Origin: Nitrospirota bacterium
GTDB lineage: Bacteria; Nitrospirota; Nitrospiria; 2-01-FULL-66-17
Reading direction: 5' to 3'
Length of the DNA: 52,555 bases
NCBI GenBank assembly: GCA_040757335.1
Contig: JBFLXB010000025.1
Location: 1 to 52,555, forward strand
Below the pieces are notes generated by a model, which saw only the letters and a program-made list of their open reading frames with translations, did not search any database and was not told the DNA's origin. Below, in pieces: positions 15,545-24,165 of this stretch. Positions within the stretch are counted from its first letter, which is position 1, and each line of letters starts with the position of its first letter. Made by a program: the position numbers and the translations under genes.

Positions 15545-18067
15545 ATGATGGGAGAGAAAAACATCGTTCATCGCAAGCGACCACGCGCTATGGTCTGGTA
15601 CGAGGCCGTCCCAAGTTTGGGATGGAGCCTGGTCGCCGGAGTGTTTGTTATCGCGGTCTTCCTTGTCCCGGTCGGCATGACAGTGTGGGGCGCGGACTCG
15701 ACGAGTCCGTCCGCCAGCGAGTTCTGGCGATCGGCATTGATGGGCGGTCCGGTGACGCTGCTCGACGTGGTGGTGTCTGGGGTGGCGTTAGCGGCCCTGC
15801 TGATCCTCGTGGCCCGGTATCGCGGACCATCACGGCTGCAATGGGTGATTGTCGCGATCAGCCTCGTCTTGAGCGTCCGCTATCTGGTCTGGCGTGGCCT
15901 CTATACGCTCAATACCGAGGAGCCGATTGGTCTCGGTTTAAGTCTCACGTTGTTCTTGGCCGAACTCTATGGATTCGGGGGGACCCTATTCTTCTATCTG
16001 CAGATTCTCAAACCCACTCAACGCACGATCCCTCCGGTCGACGTAGATCGCTGTCCTTCCGTGGACGTCTTCGTCACGATTTTTGATGAACCCGTTGAAG
16101 TGCTCAGACGTACGTTGGTCGCTTGCCTGGCCATGGAATACCCGGCCGACCGAAGGAAGATCTATGTCCTGGACGACGGCGGACGTCAAGAGACTCGCCT
16201 GCTGGCCGCATCGTTAGGGTGCGTCTATCTGAGTCGATCGACCCGCGTTCACGCCAAGGCCGGTAATTTGAACCACGCATTGGCACAGTCGGCCGGTGAA
16301 ATCGTGGTCACGTTCGATACCGACCACATTCCGGTCCGGACGTTCCTGAAAGAAACGTTGGGTGCGTTCGATGACCCCAAGGTCGCATTCGTCCAGACGC
16401 CGCATCACTTCTCCAACCCGGATATCTTCCAACGCAATCTTCGCCTGGAGGACAAACTCGTCAATGAGCAGGATCTGTTTTTCCGCGTGGTCCAGCCGGG
16501 ACGAGACGGCCGTAACTCTGCGTTTTACACGGGAAGCGGCGGGATATTTCGGCGGCGGTATCTAGAGGAGATCGGGGGATTTGCGACGGACTCGGTGACC
16601 GAGGACATCCATACGAGCCTCTTGCTTCACGCCAAAGGATACCGGTCGATCTATTTCAACAAGGTCCTGACGTCCGGTCTCGCTCCCGAAACATACACCA
16701 GTTTCCTGACACAACGTCAACGATGGGCTCGCGGAGCGTTTCAGATTTTCCTGTCGCGGCACAACCCGCTGCTGATTCGAGGACTCACGCTCGTCCAACG
16801 CATCGATTACTTCGCCTCGATGTACTACTTCCTGCATGGACCGGCTCGGTTGGTGTACATTGCGGCCCCTTTGGCGCTGCTCCTGTTCGGGCAGTACATC
16901 ATCTATGCCGATCCGCTCACGCTGCTGACCCTTTATCTGACTGCATACGTGGGAACTCTGGTGGCGTTCTCCGCCATGACGCGGGGTTTCTGCAACCCGT
17001 TCTGGGCCGACGTCTATGAAACCGTGATGTCGTTTTACTTGACAGGGACGCTGATTGGATCGGTTCTGTTCAGGCGCAGGTCGGTGTTCCACGTCACCCC
17101 CAAGGGGATCCGCTCGTCGCGATCGGTCTTTCGCTTTCTGCCGAGTCTCCCATACATCGTTCTAACCGGGGCGTTGGCCGCTGGTATCGGCTTTGGCCTG
17201 GTCGAGCTCTTCAAATGGCGTGCGGCTGACTCGGCGATCGTGGTCAGTCTATTGTGGGCCGGATACAATCTACTCGTGTGCGCCGCGGCTGCCGCCGTCG
17301 CTCGCGAGAGGCCGCAGCGCCGGACCGCACCCAGGTTGGAGCGAGAGTTTTCGTGTGAACTCCTAGCGGACAGCGTTGTTCTGCCGGCCCGGGTGGTCGA
17401 TCTGAGCGAAGCAGGAATCCGTCTCCTCCATAGTCAACCACGTTCTCTTCCTGAAGCGGTGGAAGTTAGATTAATCGACGCCGCCGGCGAGCGGACCGCG
17501 GTCAGCGGGCGTGTGGTTCGCAACGACTTGTTGGACAAGCAGCGGGCGATCGTGGGAATTGAGTTCCGAGAGCTCTCTGAATCACAATTGCGACACGTGA
17601 TTCTCCAGATGTACAGCGATCCAGGAATATGGGCAGGGCGCCCGCACGTCGACACGAGTGCGTGGAGATCGTTCCTCTGGCTCGGAACCTCGCTGTTCCA
17701 CGCCTTCGGCCGCGACATCCAATCGTTCCGTCGGCGAGATCCTCGAAGCCCAGTGGAGATTCCGTGTGAAGTGATATCACGAGACATGGTGCTCTCAGGA
17801 GCCACAGAGAATATCAGCGAAGCGGGGCTCCTCATTCGACTCCGAGATCTGACCGGGTCCGTTCCCGAGGTCTGTTCCGTCCGGTTGATCCCGGGCTCCG
17901 ACGTGCTGACGCTTCGAGGGCGAATCGTGTGGAAAGCTCCGAAGGGTCTGCCTGTGCGCGCAGGCGTCCAACTCGAAGAGCGGGTGAGTCCCTTTCTCTT
18001 GAGCTGGATCGAATTTGCCAAATCGTCCCGATCCGGGGTCGGCGGCGGGGGCGCGTTCGTAGGCTGA
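15545..18067 (+). CDS. bcsA: Cellulose-synthase-like glycosyltransferase with two PilZ domains
   Basis: The 840-residue inner-membrane protein has N-terminal membrane segments and then a family-2 glycosyltransferase domain with VFVTIFDEPVE, LDDGG, FDTDHIP, TEDIHTSLL (catalytic TED) and QRQRWARGAF (QxxRW). More membrane helices follow, then a PilZ domain (about 593-690, RTAPRLEREF...DLSEAGIRLL). A second PilZ-like domain lies at about 729-830 (RRRDPRSPVEIPCEV...NISEAGLLIRL). PilZ binds cyclic-di-GMP and switches on BcsA; a second copy is unusual. bcsB, bcsZ and bcsC are absent here, so the product may be a cellulose-like beta-glycan. Genes for an exported protein and a radical-copper oxidase follow. 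Confidence 0.9.
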   Translation: MMGEKNIVHRKRPRAMVWYEAVPSLGWSLVAGVFVIAVFLVPVGMTVWGADSTSPSASEFWRSALMGGPVTLLDVVVSGVALAALLILVARYRGPSRLQWVIVAISLVLSVRYLVWRGLYTLNTEEPIGLGLSLTLFLAELYGFGGTLFFYLQILKPTQRTIPPVDVDRCPSVDVFVTIFDEPVEVLRRTLVACLAMEYPADRRKIYVLDDGGRQETRLLAASLGCVYLSRSTRVHAKAGNLNHALAQSAGEIVVTFDTDHIPVRTFLKETLGAFDDPKVAFVQTPHHFSNPDIFQRNLRLEDKLVNEQDLFFRVVQPGRDGRNSAFYTGSGGIFRRRYLEEIGGFATDSVTEDIHTSLLLHAKGYRSIYFNKVLTSGLAPETYTSFLTQRQRWARGAFQIFLSRHNPLLIRGLTLVQRIDYFASMYYFLHGPARLVYIAAPLALLLFGQYIIYADPLTLLTLYLTAYVGTLVAFSAMTRGFCNPFWADVYETVMSFYLTGTLIGSVLFRRRSVFHVTPKGIRSSRSVFRFLPSLPYIVLTGALAAGIGFGLVELFKWRAADSAIVVSLLWAGYNLLVCAAAAAVARERPQRRTAPRLEREFSCELLADSVVLPARVVDLSEAGIRLLHSQPRSLPEAVEVRLIDAAGERTAVSGRVVRNDLLDKQRAIVGIEFRELSESQLRHVILQMYSDPGIWAGRPHVDTSAWRSFLWLGTSLFHAFGRDIQSFRRRDPRSPVEIPCEVISRDMVLSGATENISEAGLLIRLRDLTGSVPEVCSVRLIPGSDVLTLRGRIVWKAPKGLPVRAGVQLEERVSPFLLSWIEFAKSSRSGVGGGGAFVG

Positions 18068-18175
18068 TTGTGAAGCAGGGTGCTGGGGTGGGACGGGGCC
18101 TGTGCAATGGCGGTGAGCGTCGCGAACATGCGCAGGCTCGCGATGCCAACGGATGGACCATTTGGAGGTACACAC

Positions 18176-18604
18176 GTGATATGGCGTACCAGTATTAGAC
18201 CGCTCGTGGTCAGCTTGGTGGTTATTATGATGGGCACTGTTGCTGGTGGGATGAGGTCGGCATTCGGTTTCGAGGGCCTACCGGGTTCTACATGGGGCCA
18301 AGCCTCGTATGAAAAAGCCGACATTGCGGGACCCGGTATCATAGGCTACGTCAATCAAGGGATCGACTGGACCACGTTGCCTGGAGACTTGAAGGTGAAT
18401 ACGTTCGCGGAACTGCGGTACCGGTTTCGAGAAAACAACAAGGAGTTCTATAACGCCTACGGACCAGCACTCGGTGCGGAACTCCGTCGCTCGCCGTGGC
18501 ATCTTGGCGTGGACTACTATTGGGAGCAATATCCGGAATTGGAGGAACGTTCCAACAGGTTTCAATTTTATCTGAGGTGGTACCACGACTGGAATCTGAA
18601 GTGA
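18176..18604 (+). CDS. Exported small beta-rich protein of the glycan locus
   Basis: GTG 18176 is chosen because GGAGG lies 7 nt upstream (18164-18168). The 142-residue product begins with a signal peptide (IRPLVVSLVVIMMGTVAGG). The rest has alternating aromatic beta-strands (NTFAELRYRFREN, ALGAELRRSPWHLGVDYYW, RFQFYLRWYHDWNLK), which could be a small outer-membrane or periplasmic beta structure. Family not recognised. It sits between bcsA and the oxidase on the same strand, so a role in export or modification of the glycan is inferred from position alone. Confidence 0.7.
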   Translation: MIWRTSIRPLVVSLVVIMMGTVAGGMRSAFGFEGLPGSTWGQASYEKADIAGPGIIGYVNQGIDWTTLPGDLKVNTFAELRYRFRENNKEFYNAYGPALGAELRRSPWHLGVDYYWEQYPELEERSNRFQFYLRWYHDWNLK

Positions 18605-18688
18605 CGATGACTCCACCCGACTCATCCAGCCCCGCCTCTTGAACAGAACCGCGATCCATCCAACCAATTCAGTGACACAGAGACTCCC

Positions 18689-20158
18689 ATGAACAAAGCT
18701 TGCGTGCGCGCGGTTGTGTGTCTGATCGGCGTCCTCATGCATGCCTGTGCCGGCGATGGATCAGACGTGGACGCGGACCCGCGAGGGACCGTTGGCGAGT
18801 GGAGTCCGGTCCTTGATGCGCAGGTACTTCCTATCGACATGCACGCGCTTCCCACCGGGGAAGTCATGTATTGGCAGAGAGGCGACATCGGAGATCCCTA
18901 TCCACGCCTGTGGAATCCGACGACAGGAACAATCAGAACCGCGACTCCTCCAGGATACGATATCTTCTGCAGCGGCCATTCCTTCTTGGCCGATGGGAAC
19001 TTGCTTGTCACGGGCGGACACATTTCGGATTTGGTCGGTCTCCAAAAGGCTGGTATGTATAATCCGTTTACAGATTCGTGGATACCCCTTCCCGATATGA
19101 ATGCTGGTCGTTGGTATCCCACGAACACCACACTGGCAAACGGCGACGTGCTCGTGGTGTCAGGGGAAATTACCGATGTCCCGTCGCGAGTTGTGAACGA
19201 ATTGCCCCAGGTGTGGCAACCGGCGAGCGGTACATGGAGGGACCTCAGCACAGCCCAGTTGCCGCTCCCCTTGTATCCATTCATGTACCTAGCCTCGGTC
19301 GGATGGGTGTTCAACGCGGGTCCGAACCAGATCACCCAGTACCTCGATACCTCCGGGACTGGGCAATGGATTCCCGTTGCGGAGAACAACTACGGTGCGC
19401 GGTTTGAAGGATCGTCCGTGATGTACGACGACGGCAGGGTTCTCGTCGTCGGCGGCGATGACGACGAAGAAGGTCCGCATGCGCCGACAAGTACGGCCGA
19501 AATCATCGACCTCAATGTGCCGTCTCCCGCGTGGCGATACGTCGCTCCAATGGCGTACCCGCGGAAATATCATACGGCCACGATCCTTCCGGACGGTCGG
19601 GTGTTGGTAACGAGCGGGACGATGTCAGGAGATTTCAACAACGCGACCGGCGCGGTGCACGCCGCGGAGTTGTGGGATCCGCAGACTGAGACGTGGACCC
19701 TTCTCGCGGAGATGCAGGAGAGTCGGGTGTATCACTCGAACGCCTTGCTTCTGCCGGACGGACGGGTATTGGTCGGAGGGGGAGGGCAACCGACGTCGTC
19801 GGGAGAGGCGCATGCGCATCCCACCTTTGAAATATTTTCGCCACCCTATCTTTTTAAAGGGAAGCGGCCGACCATCGGCGCAACTCCCTCAGCCGTGACG
19901 TACGGTGAAAAGTTCTTCGTGGAGACCTCGGTTGCCGTTGAGATCGAGAACGTCCATTGGATACGACTCCCCTCGGTGACCCACGGGTTCGATCAGAATC
20001 AACGGATCAACCGCTTGTCATTTTCTCAGACAGCAGGGGGATTGCAGGTTGCCGTGCCCTCGAACAGGAACCTGGCGCCTCCGGGGCACTACATGTTATT
20101 CATTCTCACCAAGCAGGGGGTCCCATCGGAAGGGCGGATCATACAAATCACGGTGTAG
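18689..20158 (+). CDS. Galactose-oxidase-like radical-copper oxidase, lipoprotein
   Basis: The 489-residue product has a lipobox (VLMHAC) after a short signal, then kelch-type blades and a C-terminal early-set domain (DUF1929) from about residue 385. Residues matching the galactose oxidase copper site are all visible: the Cys that would form the Tyr-Cys cofactor (DIFCSGHS), its Tyr (RWYPTN), the adjacent Tyr-His (RVYHSNALLLPDGRV) and the late His (VTHGFDQNQR). It is therefore probably an active copper-radical oxidase of sugars or alcohols. In Streptomyces the related GlxA works with the cellulose-synthase-like CslA; the gene order here suggests an analogous partnership. Confidence 0.85.
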   Translation: MNKACVRAVVCLIGVLMHACAGDGSDVDADPRGTVGEWSPVLDAQVLPIDMHALPTGEVMYWQRGDIGDPYPRLWNPTTGTIRTATPPGYDIFCSGHSFLADGNLLVTGGHISDLVGLQKAGMYNPFTDSWIPLPDMNAGRWYPTNTTLANGDVLVVSGEITDVPSRVVNELPQVWQPASGTWRDLSTAQLPLPLYPFMYLASVGWVFNAGPNQITQYLDTSGTGQWIPVAENNYGARFEGSSVMYDDGRVLVVGGDDDEEGPHAPTSTAEIIDLNVPSPAWRYVAPMAYPRKYHTATILPDGRVLVTSGTMSGDFNNATGAVHAAELWDPQTETWTLLAEMQESRVYHSNALLLPDGRVLVGGGGQPTSSGEAHAHPTFEIFSPPYLFKGKRPTIGATPSAVTYGEKFFVETSVAVEIENVHWIRLPSVTHGFDQNQRINRLSFSQTAGGLQVAVPSNRNLAPPGHYMLFILTKQGVPSEGRIIQITV

Positions 20159-20278
20159 TCAATAGTTCCACATAGCGGACCAGCAGTCCACTGTGCTATC
20201 CTAGTCCCCTCACAAGCATCCGCAGCACCCCAGAGCCACGCCTTATGACGACATACCGGACTGGGACCTGAAACGGCG

Positions 20279-20698
20279 GTGACCGGCCCCGGCCCTTCCG
20301 ATCGCGTCCGACCGTCGTGGCTTGGCTACAAACCCGAGCCGACCGGAGCGGTGAGACGGGTGATTCGAGCCCTCGGTTTCTCAATCGATGGCCTCAAGGC
20401 GACGTGGAGGACCGAATGGGCCTTTCGCGTCGATCTGGTGGTGTTCGTCGCGTTTGCTCCACTCGCGCTGTGGCTGGGGCGCAGTGGCGTTGAGCGCGCG
20501 CTGCTCGTCGGCAGCTTATTTCTCGTTCTGATCGCCGAGTTGGTTAATTCGGGGATCGAAGCGGTGGTGGACCGCATCGGACCGGATCGCCACGAACTCT
20601 CCAAGAAAGCCAAAGACGTGGGGTCCGCCATTGTCTTGGTCGCGCTGGTCAACGCGGGACTCGTGTGGTTGCTGATCCTGGTTGAACGGTTTCTCTGA
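20279..20698 (+). CDS. dgkA: Diacylglycerol kinase
   Basis: The 139-residue membrane protein phosphorylates diacylglycerol, or undecaprenol in Gram-positives. It has three hydrophobic helices and the family motif AELVNSGIEAVVDRIG followed by LSKKAKDVGSAIVL. Relative to E. coli DgkA it has an extended polar N-terminus of about 25 residues. GTG 20279 is the only good upstream start, but its ribosome site is weak. Follows the glycan locus by 120 bp. Confidence 0.9.
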   Translation: MTGPGPSDRVRPSWLGYKPEPTGAVRRVIRALGFSIDGLKATWRTEWAFRVDLVVFVAFAPLALWLGRSGVERALLVGSLFLVLIAELVNSGIEAVVDRIGPDRHELSKKAKDVGSAIVLVALVNAGLVWLLILVERFL

Positions 20699-20776
20699 TT
20701 CACCATCCCGGGGTCGATCCATCTCCCAGCCGCGACTCGCCTACCCGTCAGATCAACTCAACCCAAGGAGGGGACG

Positions 20777-21220
20777 ATGCTGAAAGACTTCAGAGCCTTC
20801 GTGCTGCGTGGGAACGTCCTGGACATGGCGGTGGGAATCATCATCGGCGCGGCATTCGGGAAGATCGTATCGTCGCTCGTCAGCGACGTGCTGATGCCGC
20901 CGATCGGGTTGATCGTCGGGAAGGTCAATTTTTCTCACCTGTTCGTGAACCTCTCGGAGACCACGTATCCAACGCTCGAGGCCGCCAAGGCCGCAGGCGC
21001 TCCGACGCTGAACTACGGAATGTTCATCAACTCGGTGGTCGATTTCCTGATCGTCGCGGCGGTGATCTTTTTCTTGGTCAAACAGTTCGCCCGGTTGCAG
21101 CGACAAGAGGCTGGTCCGCCGCCCGCGCCGACGAATAAGACCTGTCCACACTGCATTTCGGCGGTGCCGATCAAGGCGACGCGCTGTCCGCAGTGCACCT
21201 CGGAACTGAAGGCGGCCTGA
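20777..21220 (+). CDS. mscL: Large-conductance mechanosensitive channel with C-terminal zinc ribbon
   Basis: The 147-residue product starts at ATG 20777 after AAGGAGGGG. The MscL core is clear: [28 protein letters not shown] (helix 1), a periplasmic loop, then [16 protein letters not shown] (helix 2). It is a homopentameric inner-membrane valve that opens on osmotic downshock. The usual C-terminal helical bundle is replaced or extended by two CxxC pairs, CPHC and CPQC, 11 residues apart, which looks like a cytoplasmic zinc ribbon. Its tail converges with mtnA 23 bp away. Confidence 0.95.
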   Translation: MLKDFRAFVLRGNVLDMAVGIIIGAAFGKIVSSLVSDVLMPPIGLIVGKVNFSHLFVNLSETTYPTLEAAKAAGAPTLNYGMFINSVVDFLIVAAVIFFLVKQFARLQRQEAGPPPAPTNKTCPHCISAVPIKATRCPQCTSELKAA

Positions 21221-21243
21221 GCAACGGTTCAAGATGTTGGGAA

Positions 21244-22329
21244 CTACGCGAGACGGTATGGCGCGAGGGCTGACTCCTCGCCGCCCAGGCGCCGAATGTC
21301 CTCCGGCCGGAAGGCGCCCTTTTCCGTGATGATCGCGGTGATCAATTCCGCGGGCGTGACGTCGAAGGCGGGGTTGTCGACCGCGACTCCCGCGGGCGCC
21401 ACGGAAGCTTGCCCATTGACGTGCGTGACCTCGCGGGGATTCCGGGACTCGATGGGGATATCTGCGCCCGAGCGCAAGGACAGATCGAGCGTGGAGGTGG
21501 GCGCTGCCACGTAGAACGGCAAGCCGTGGTGGCGGGCGAGCACCGCCACGCCATAGGTGCCGATCTTGTTCGCGACGTCGCCGTTGGAGGCGATGCGATC
21601 CGCGCCCACGATGCACGCCCGGATGCGCCCCTGCCGCATCAGCGCTCCCGCCATGTTGTCGGTAATCAGCGTCACCGGGATGCCGTCCTGCATCAATTCC
21701 CACGCGGTCAGCCGCGCGCCCTGCAACACCGGCCGCGTTTCATCGGCCACGACCCGAATACGCTTGCCGCTGCTCCACGCGGCGCGGATCACCCCGAGGG
21801 CAGTGCCGTACCCGCCGGTGGCCAGCGCGCCGGCGTTGCAGTGGGTGAGGACCGTATCCCCATCGTGAATGAACCCGGCGCCGATCGCCCCCATGGTGCG
21901 GTTCATCGCGACATCTTCTTCAAGGATGCTTTGAGCTTCTTCGGTCAGGCGACGAACCAGGGCGCCGTGGTCCAAGTGCCGGTGGCTGGCCGCCACCCGC
22001 TTCATCCGGTCCAGAGCCCAGAACAGGTTGACGGCCGTGGGCCGGGTTGCGGCGAGTTCGTCGGCGATCTTCGCCAGGCCGCTCTGGATCTCGTCGGGCG
22101 AGCCGGGGGAGAGCGTCTTCACCCCCAGGGCCAGACCCATGGCCGCCGCGATTCCGATCGCGGGCGCGCCGCGGACCGCAAGGGTGCGGATCGCGTCCGC
22201 GACCTCCGCGTGGTCGTCGCACTCGATGTACACCGTCTCCTCCGGGAGACGGCGCTGATCGAGCAGGCGAACGCGGCCGCTGTGCCATGCCACGGTTACA
22301 AAGGGGGTGGTGGGTCCTTCGGATTGCAT
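21244..22329 (-). CDS. mtnA: Methylthioribose-1-phosphate isomerase
   Basis: The 361-residue cytoplasmic enzyme converts 5-methylthioribose 1-phosphate to methylthioribulose 1-phosphate in the methionine salvage pathway. Motifs: [33 protein letters not shown] (catalytic Cys), [22 protein letters not shown] (catalytic Asp) and [11 protein letters not shown]. The length is typical. No other mtn gene is nearby. It is transcribed away from ald, from a promoter abutting the 70-bp repeat array. Confidence 0.93.
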   Translation of the reverse strand: MQSEGPTTPFVTVAWHSGRVRLLDQRRLPEETVYIECDDHAEVADAIRTLAVRGAPAIGIAAAMGLALGVKTLSPGSPDEIQSGLAKIADELAATRPTAVNLFWALDRMKRVAASHRHLDHGALVRRLTEEAQSILEEDVAMNRTMGAIGAGFIHDGDTVLTHCNAGALATGGYGTALGVIRAAWSSGKRIRVVADETRPVLQGARLTAWELMQDGIPVTLITDNMAGALMRQGRIRACIVGADRIASNGDVANKIGTYGVAVLARHHGLPFYVAAPTSTLDLSLRSGADIPIESRNPREVTHVNGQASVAPAGVAVDNPAFDVTPAELITAIITEKGAFRPEDIRRLGGEESALAPYRLA

Positions 22330-22355
22330 TGCTCCGGCCTCTCAACGATTGAAGG

Positions 22356-22385
22356 ATTCTACGCCCCGAGTCGATGCACTGTCAA
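22356..22385 (-). promoter_or_regulatory. Promoter of mtnA
   Basis: On the minus strand TTGACA (22385-22380), an 18-nt spacer and TAGAAT (22361-22356). The -35 box touches the first copy of the 70-bp repeat array. Confidence 0.7.
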
Positions 22386-22600
22386 AACGCGCAGCGCGCC
22401 ACGATGTGGCGCGCCGTGACGATGGCGCCGCAGGCCACTGCTCGCGTGGCAACGCAACGCGCAGCGCGCCACGATGTGGCGCGCCGTGACGATAGCGCCG
22501 CAGGCCACTGCTCGCGTGGCGCAGCAACGTGCAGCGCGCTGCCCGGTGGCGGCCATGACCATAGGCCGCGGGCCACTTCTCACGTGGCGAAGCAACGCCG
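22386..22600. repeat. Tandem array of 70-bp palindromic repeats between mtnA and ald
   Basis: Copy 1 (22391-22450) and copy 2 (22461-22520) differ at one base in 60; the period is 70 bp. A third, diverged copy runs from 22531 to about 22600. Each unit holds inverted half-sites GCCAC/GTGGC: GCGCCAC-GAT-GTGGCGC and GCCAC-N7-GTGGC. The array fills the space between the divergent mtnA and ald promoters; this 347-bp gene-free stretch holds nothing else I can see. A single related copy lies at 43928-43995. Confidence 0.85.
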
Positions 22601-22608
22601 ACTTTCCG

Positions 22609-22638
22609 TTGACTTTTCGCGGGCCGACCTGGTACTTT
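22609..22638 (+). promoter_or_regulatory. Promoter of ald
   Basis: TTGACT (22609-22614), an 18-nt spacer and TACTTT (22633-22638), just downstream of the repeat array and 39 bp before the ald start. Confidence 0.6.
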
Positions 22639-22676
22639 AGCTCGATTCGGACAAGGACGTCCGTGTGGGGGGCGCG

Positions 22677-23780
22677 ATGAAAGTCGGCGTTCCGCGTGAG
22701 ATCATGGAGCACGAGTACCGGGTGGGGATGACGCCGGCGGGAGTTCGCGCGATCGCCCACCTTGGGGCTCAAGTGTTCGTGGAACGTGGGGCCGGGGAGG
22801 GAAGCGGGTTTTCCGATCGGGCCTACGAGGAGGCGGGAGCCATGCTGGTCGCCTCAACGGAAGCCGTGTACAAGATGTGCGACTTGATCGTGAAGGTCAA
22901 GGAGCCGCTCCCCAAAGAGTACCCGTGGATCCAGAAGGGGCAAACCCTCTTCACGTTTCTGCATCTGGCCGCTGATCGCGGGTTGACCGACGCGCTGTTG
23001 TCGGCGGGGGTCGTGGGGATCGCGTACGAGACGGTCACGCTGGCGGACGGCGTCCGGCCGCTCCTGCGGCCGATGAGCGATATCGCCGGACGCCTGGCAG
23101 TGCAGATCGGGGCGTCGTATCTCCAGAAGACCAACGGCGGCAGCGGGGTGTTGCTGTCCGGCATCCCCGGCGTGGAGCGCGGCCGGGTCACGATCCTGGG
23201 GGGCGGCGTGGTTGGGACCAGCGCGGCGAAGATGGCGGTTGGCATGGGCGCGCGGGTCACGGTGCTGGAGCAGGATCCCAATCGCCTGCGGTCGGTGGAC
23301 GATTTGTTCGGAGGCCGCATTACGACGCTCGTCGCGAGCCCTGAGACCATTCACAACGCCGTGGTCCAGGCCGATCTTGTGATCGGAGCGGTGCTGGTTT
23401 CCGGGGGGAGGACGCCGCATTTGGTGTCGGCGCAAACCGTGGGGCAGATGCGAAAGGGATCGGTGATCGTCGACGTGTCGATCGACCAGGGTGGTTGCGT
23501 CGAAACCGCGCGGAAAACCACGCAGGCCGACCCGGTGTATACGGCGCACGGCGTGATCCATTACGGCGTCGCCAACTTGCCCGGGACCGTCCCGAGGACG
23601 TCGACGCAGGCGTTGACCGCGATGACTCTGCCGTACGTGATGAAGTTGGTGGAACGCGGCATTGAGCCGGCGCTGACCCAGGATCCGACCCTGGGCGCCG
23701 GGCTGAACGTGTATCACGGCCGGGTGGTGCATTCCGGCGTCGCTGAAGCCCACGGAATGCGGCTGGAGTCGTGGCACTAA
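22677..23780 (+). CDS. ald: Alanine dehydrogenase
   Basis: The 367-residue enzyme interconverts alanine and pyruvate plus ammonia with NAD. ATG 22677 follows a GGGGGGCG stretch. Motifs: MKVGVPREIMEHEYRVGMTP, KVKEPLPKEY (substrate Lys), LFTFLHLAAD (catalytic His), the NAD-binding ILGGGVVGTSAAKMAVGMGA, and VDVSIDQGG with the catalytic Asp. Length is typical for Ald. Together with glnA it handles ammonia assimilation or release. Confidence 0.96.
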   Translation: MKVGVPREIMEHEYRVGMTPAGVRAIAHLGAQVFVERGAGEGSGFSDRAYEEAGAMLVASTEAVYKMCDLIVKVKEPLPKEYPWIQKGQTLFTFLHLAADRGLTDALLSAGVVGIAYETVTLADGVRPLLRPMSDIAGRLAVQIGASYLQKTNGGSGVLLSGIPGVERGRVTILGGGVVGTSAAKMAVGMGARVTVLEQDPNRLRSVDDLFGGRITTLVASPETIHNAVVQADLVIGAVLVSGGRTPHLVSAQTVGQMRKGSVIVDVSIDQGGCVETARKTTQADPVYTAHGVIHYGVANLPGTVPRTSTQALTAMTLPYVMKLVERGIEPALTQDPTLGAGLNVYHGRVVHSGVAEAHGMRLESWH

Positions 23781-23791
23781 CCGAACGAGGA

Positions 23792-23865
23792 CGGGGTGTG
23801 GCGCAGCCTGGTAGCGCACCAGCTTCGGGAGCTGGGTGTCGGAGGTTCAAATCCTCTCACCCCGA
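23792..23865 (+). tRNA. tRNA-Pro (anticodon CGG)
   Basis: The acceptor stem CGGGGTG (23792-23798) pairs with CACCCCG (23858-23864), discriminator A 23865. The anticodon stem is CCAGC/GCTGG with loop TTCGGGA, anticodon CGG at 23826-23828. The T arm reads GGAGG-TTCAAAT-CCTCT. CCA is not encoded. Confidence 0.95.
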
Positions 23866-23880
23866 TTTGCCCGTGACGAG

Positions 23881-24165
23881 ATGAGCGACACCAAGGTCTA
23901 CCAAGCCACTGTCCACGTCACCGGGCGGGTCCAGGGAGTCGGCTACCGGAACTTCGCCGCGGCGGAGGCGAATCGATTGGGCCTCAGCGGTCACGCCAAG
24001 AACCTCCGTGACGGGCGGGTCGAGGTGCGACTGGAGGGCTCCCGCGAAGTAATCGAAACGGTCATCGGACGGCTGCGGATCGGCCCCAGCGCGGCGCGCG
24101 TCGAGTCGGTCGATGTCAGGTGGCAGACGGGTTCGTCAGGGGCGAGAGGGTTCAGCGTTGCCTAA
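23881..24165 (+). CDS. acyP: Acylphosphatase
   Basis: The 94-residue enzyme hydrolyses acyl phosphates such as acetyl phosphate and carbamoyl phosphate. It has the family signature GRVQGVGYRNFA with the phosphate-binding Arg, and KNLRDGRVEV with the catalytic Asn. It starts 15 bp after the tRNA. Its last codons overlap the TTG start of the sigma-factor gene, so the two are probably translated together. Confidence 0.93.
   Translation: MSDTKVYQATVHVTGRVQGVGYRNFAAAEANRLGLSGHAKNLRDGRVEVRLEGSREVIETVIGRLRIGPSAARVESVDVRWQTGSSGARGFSVA

Noticed and set aside
22386-22600. CRISPR array
   Set aside because: Direct tandem copies of 70 bp without unique spacers, and no cas genes.
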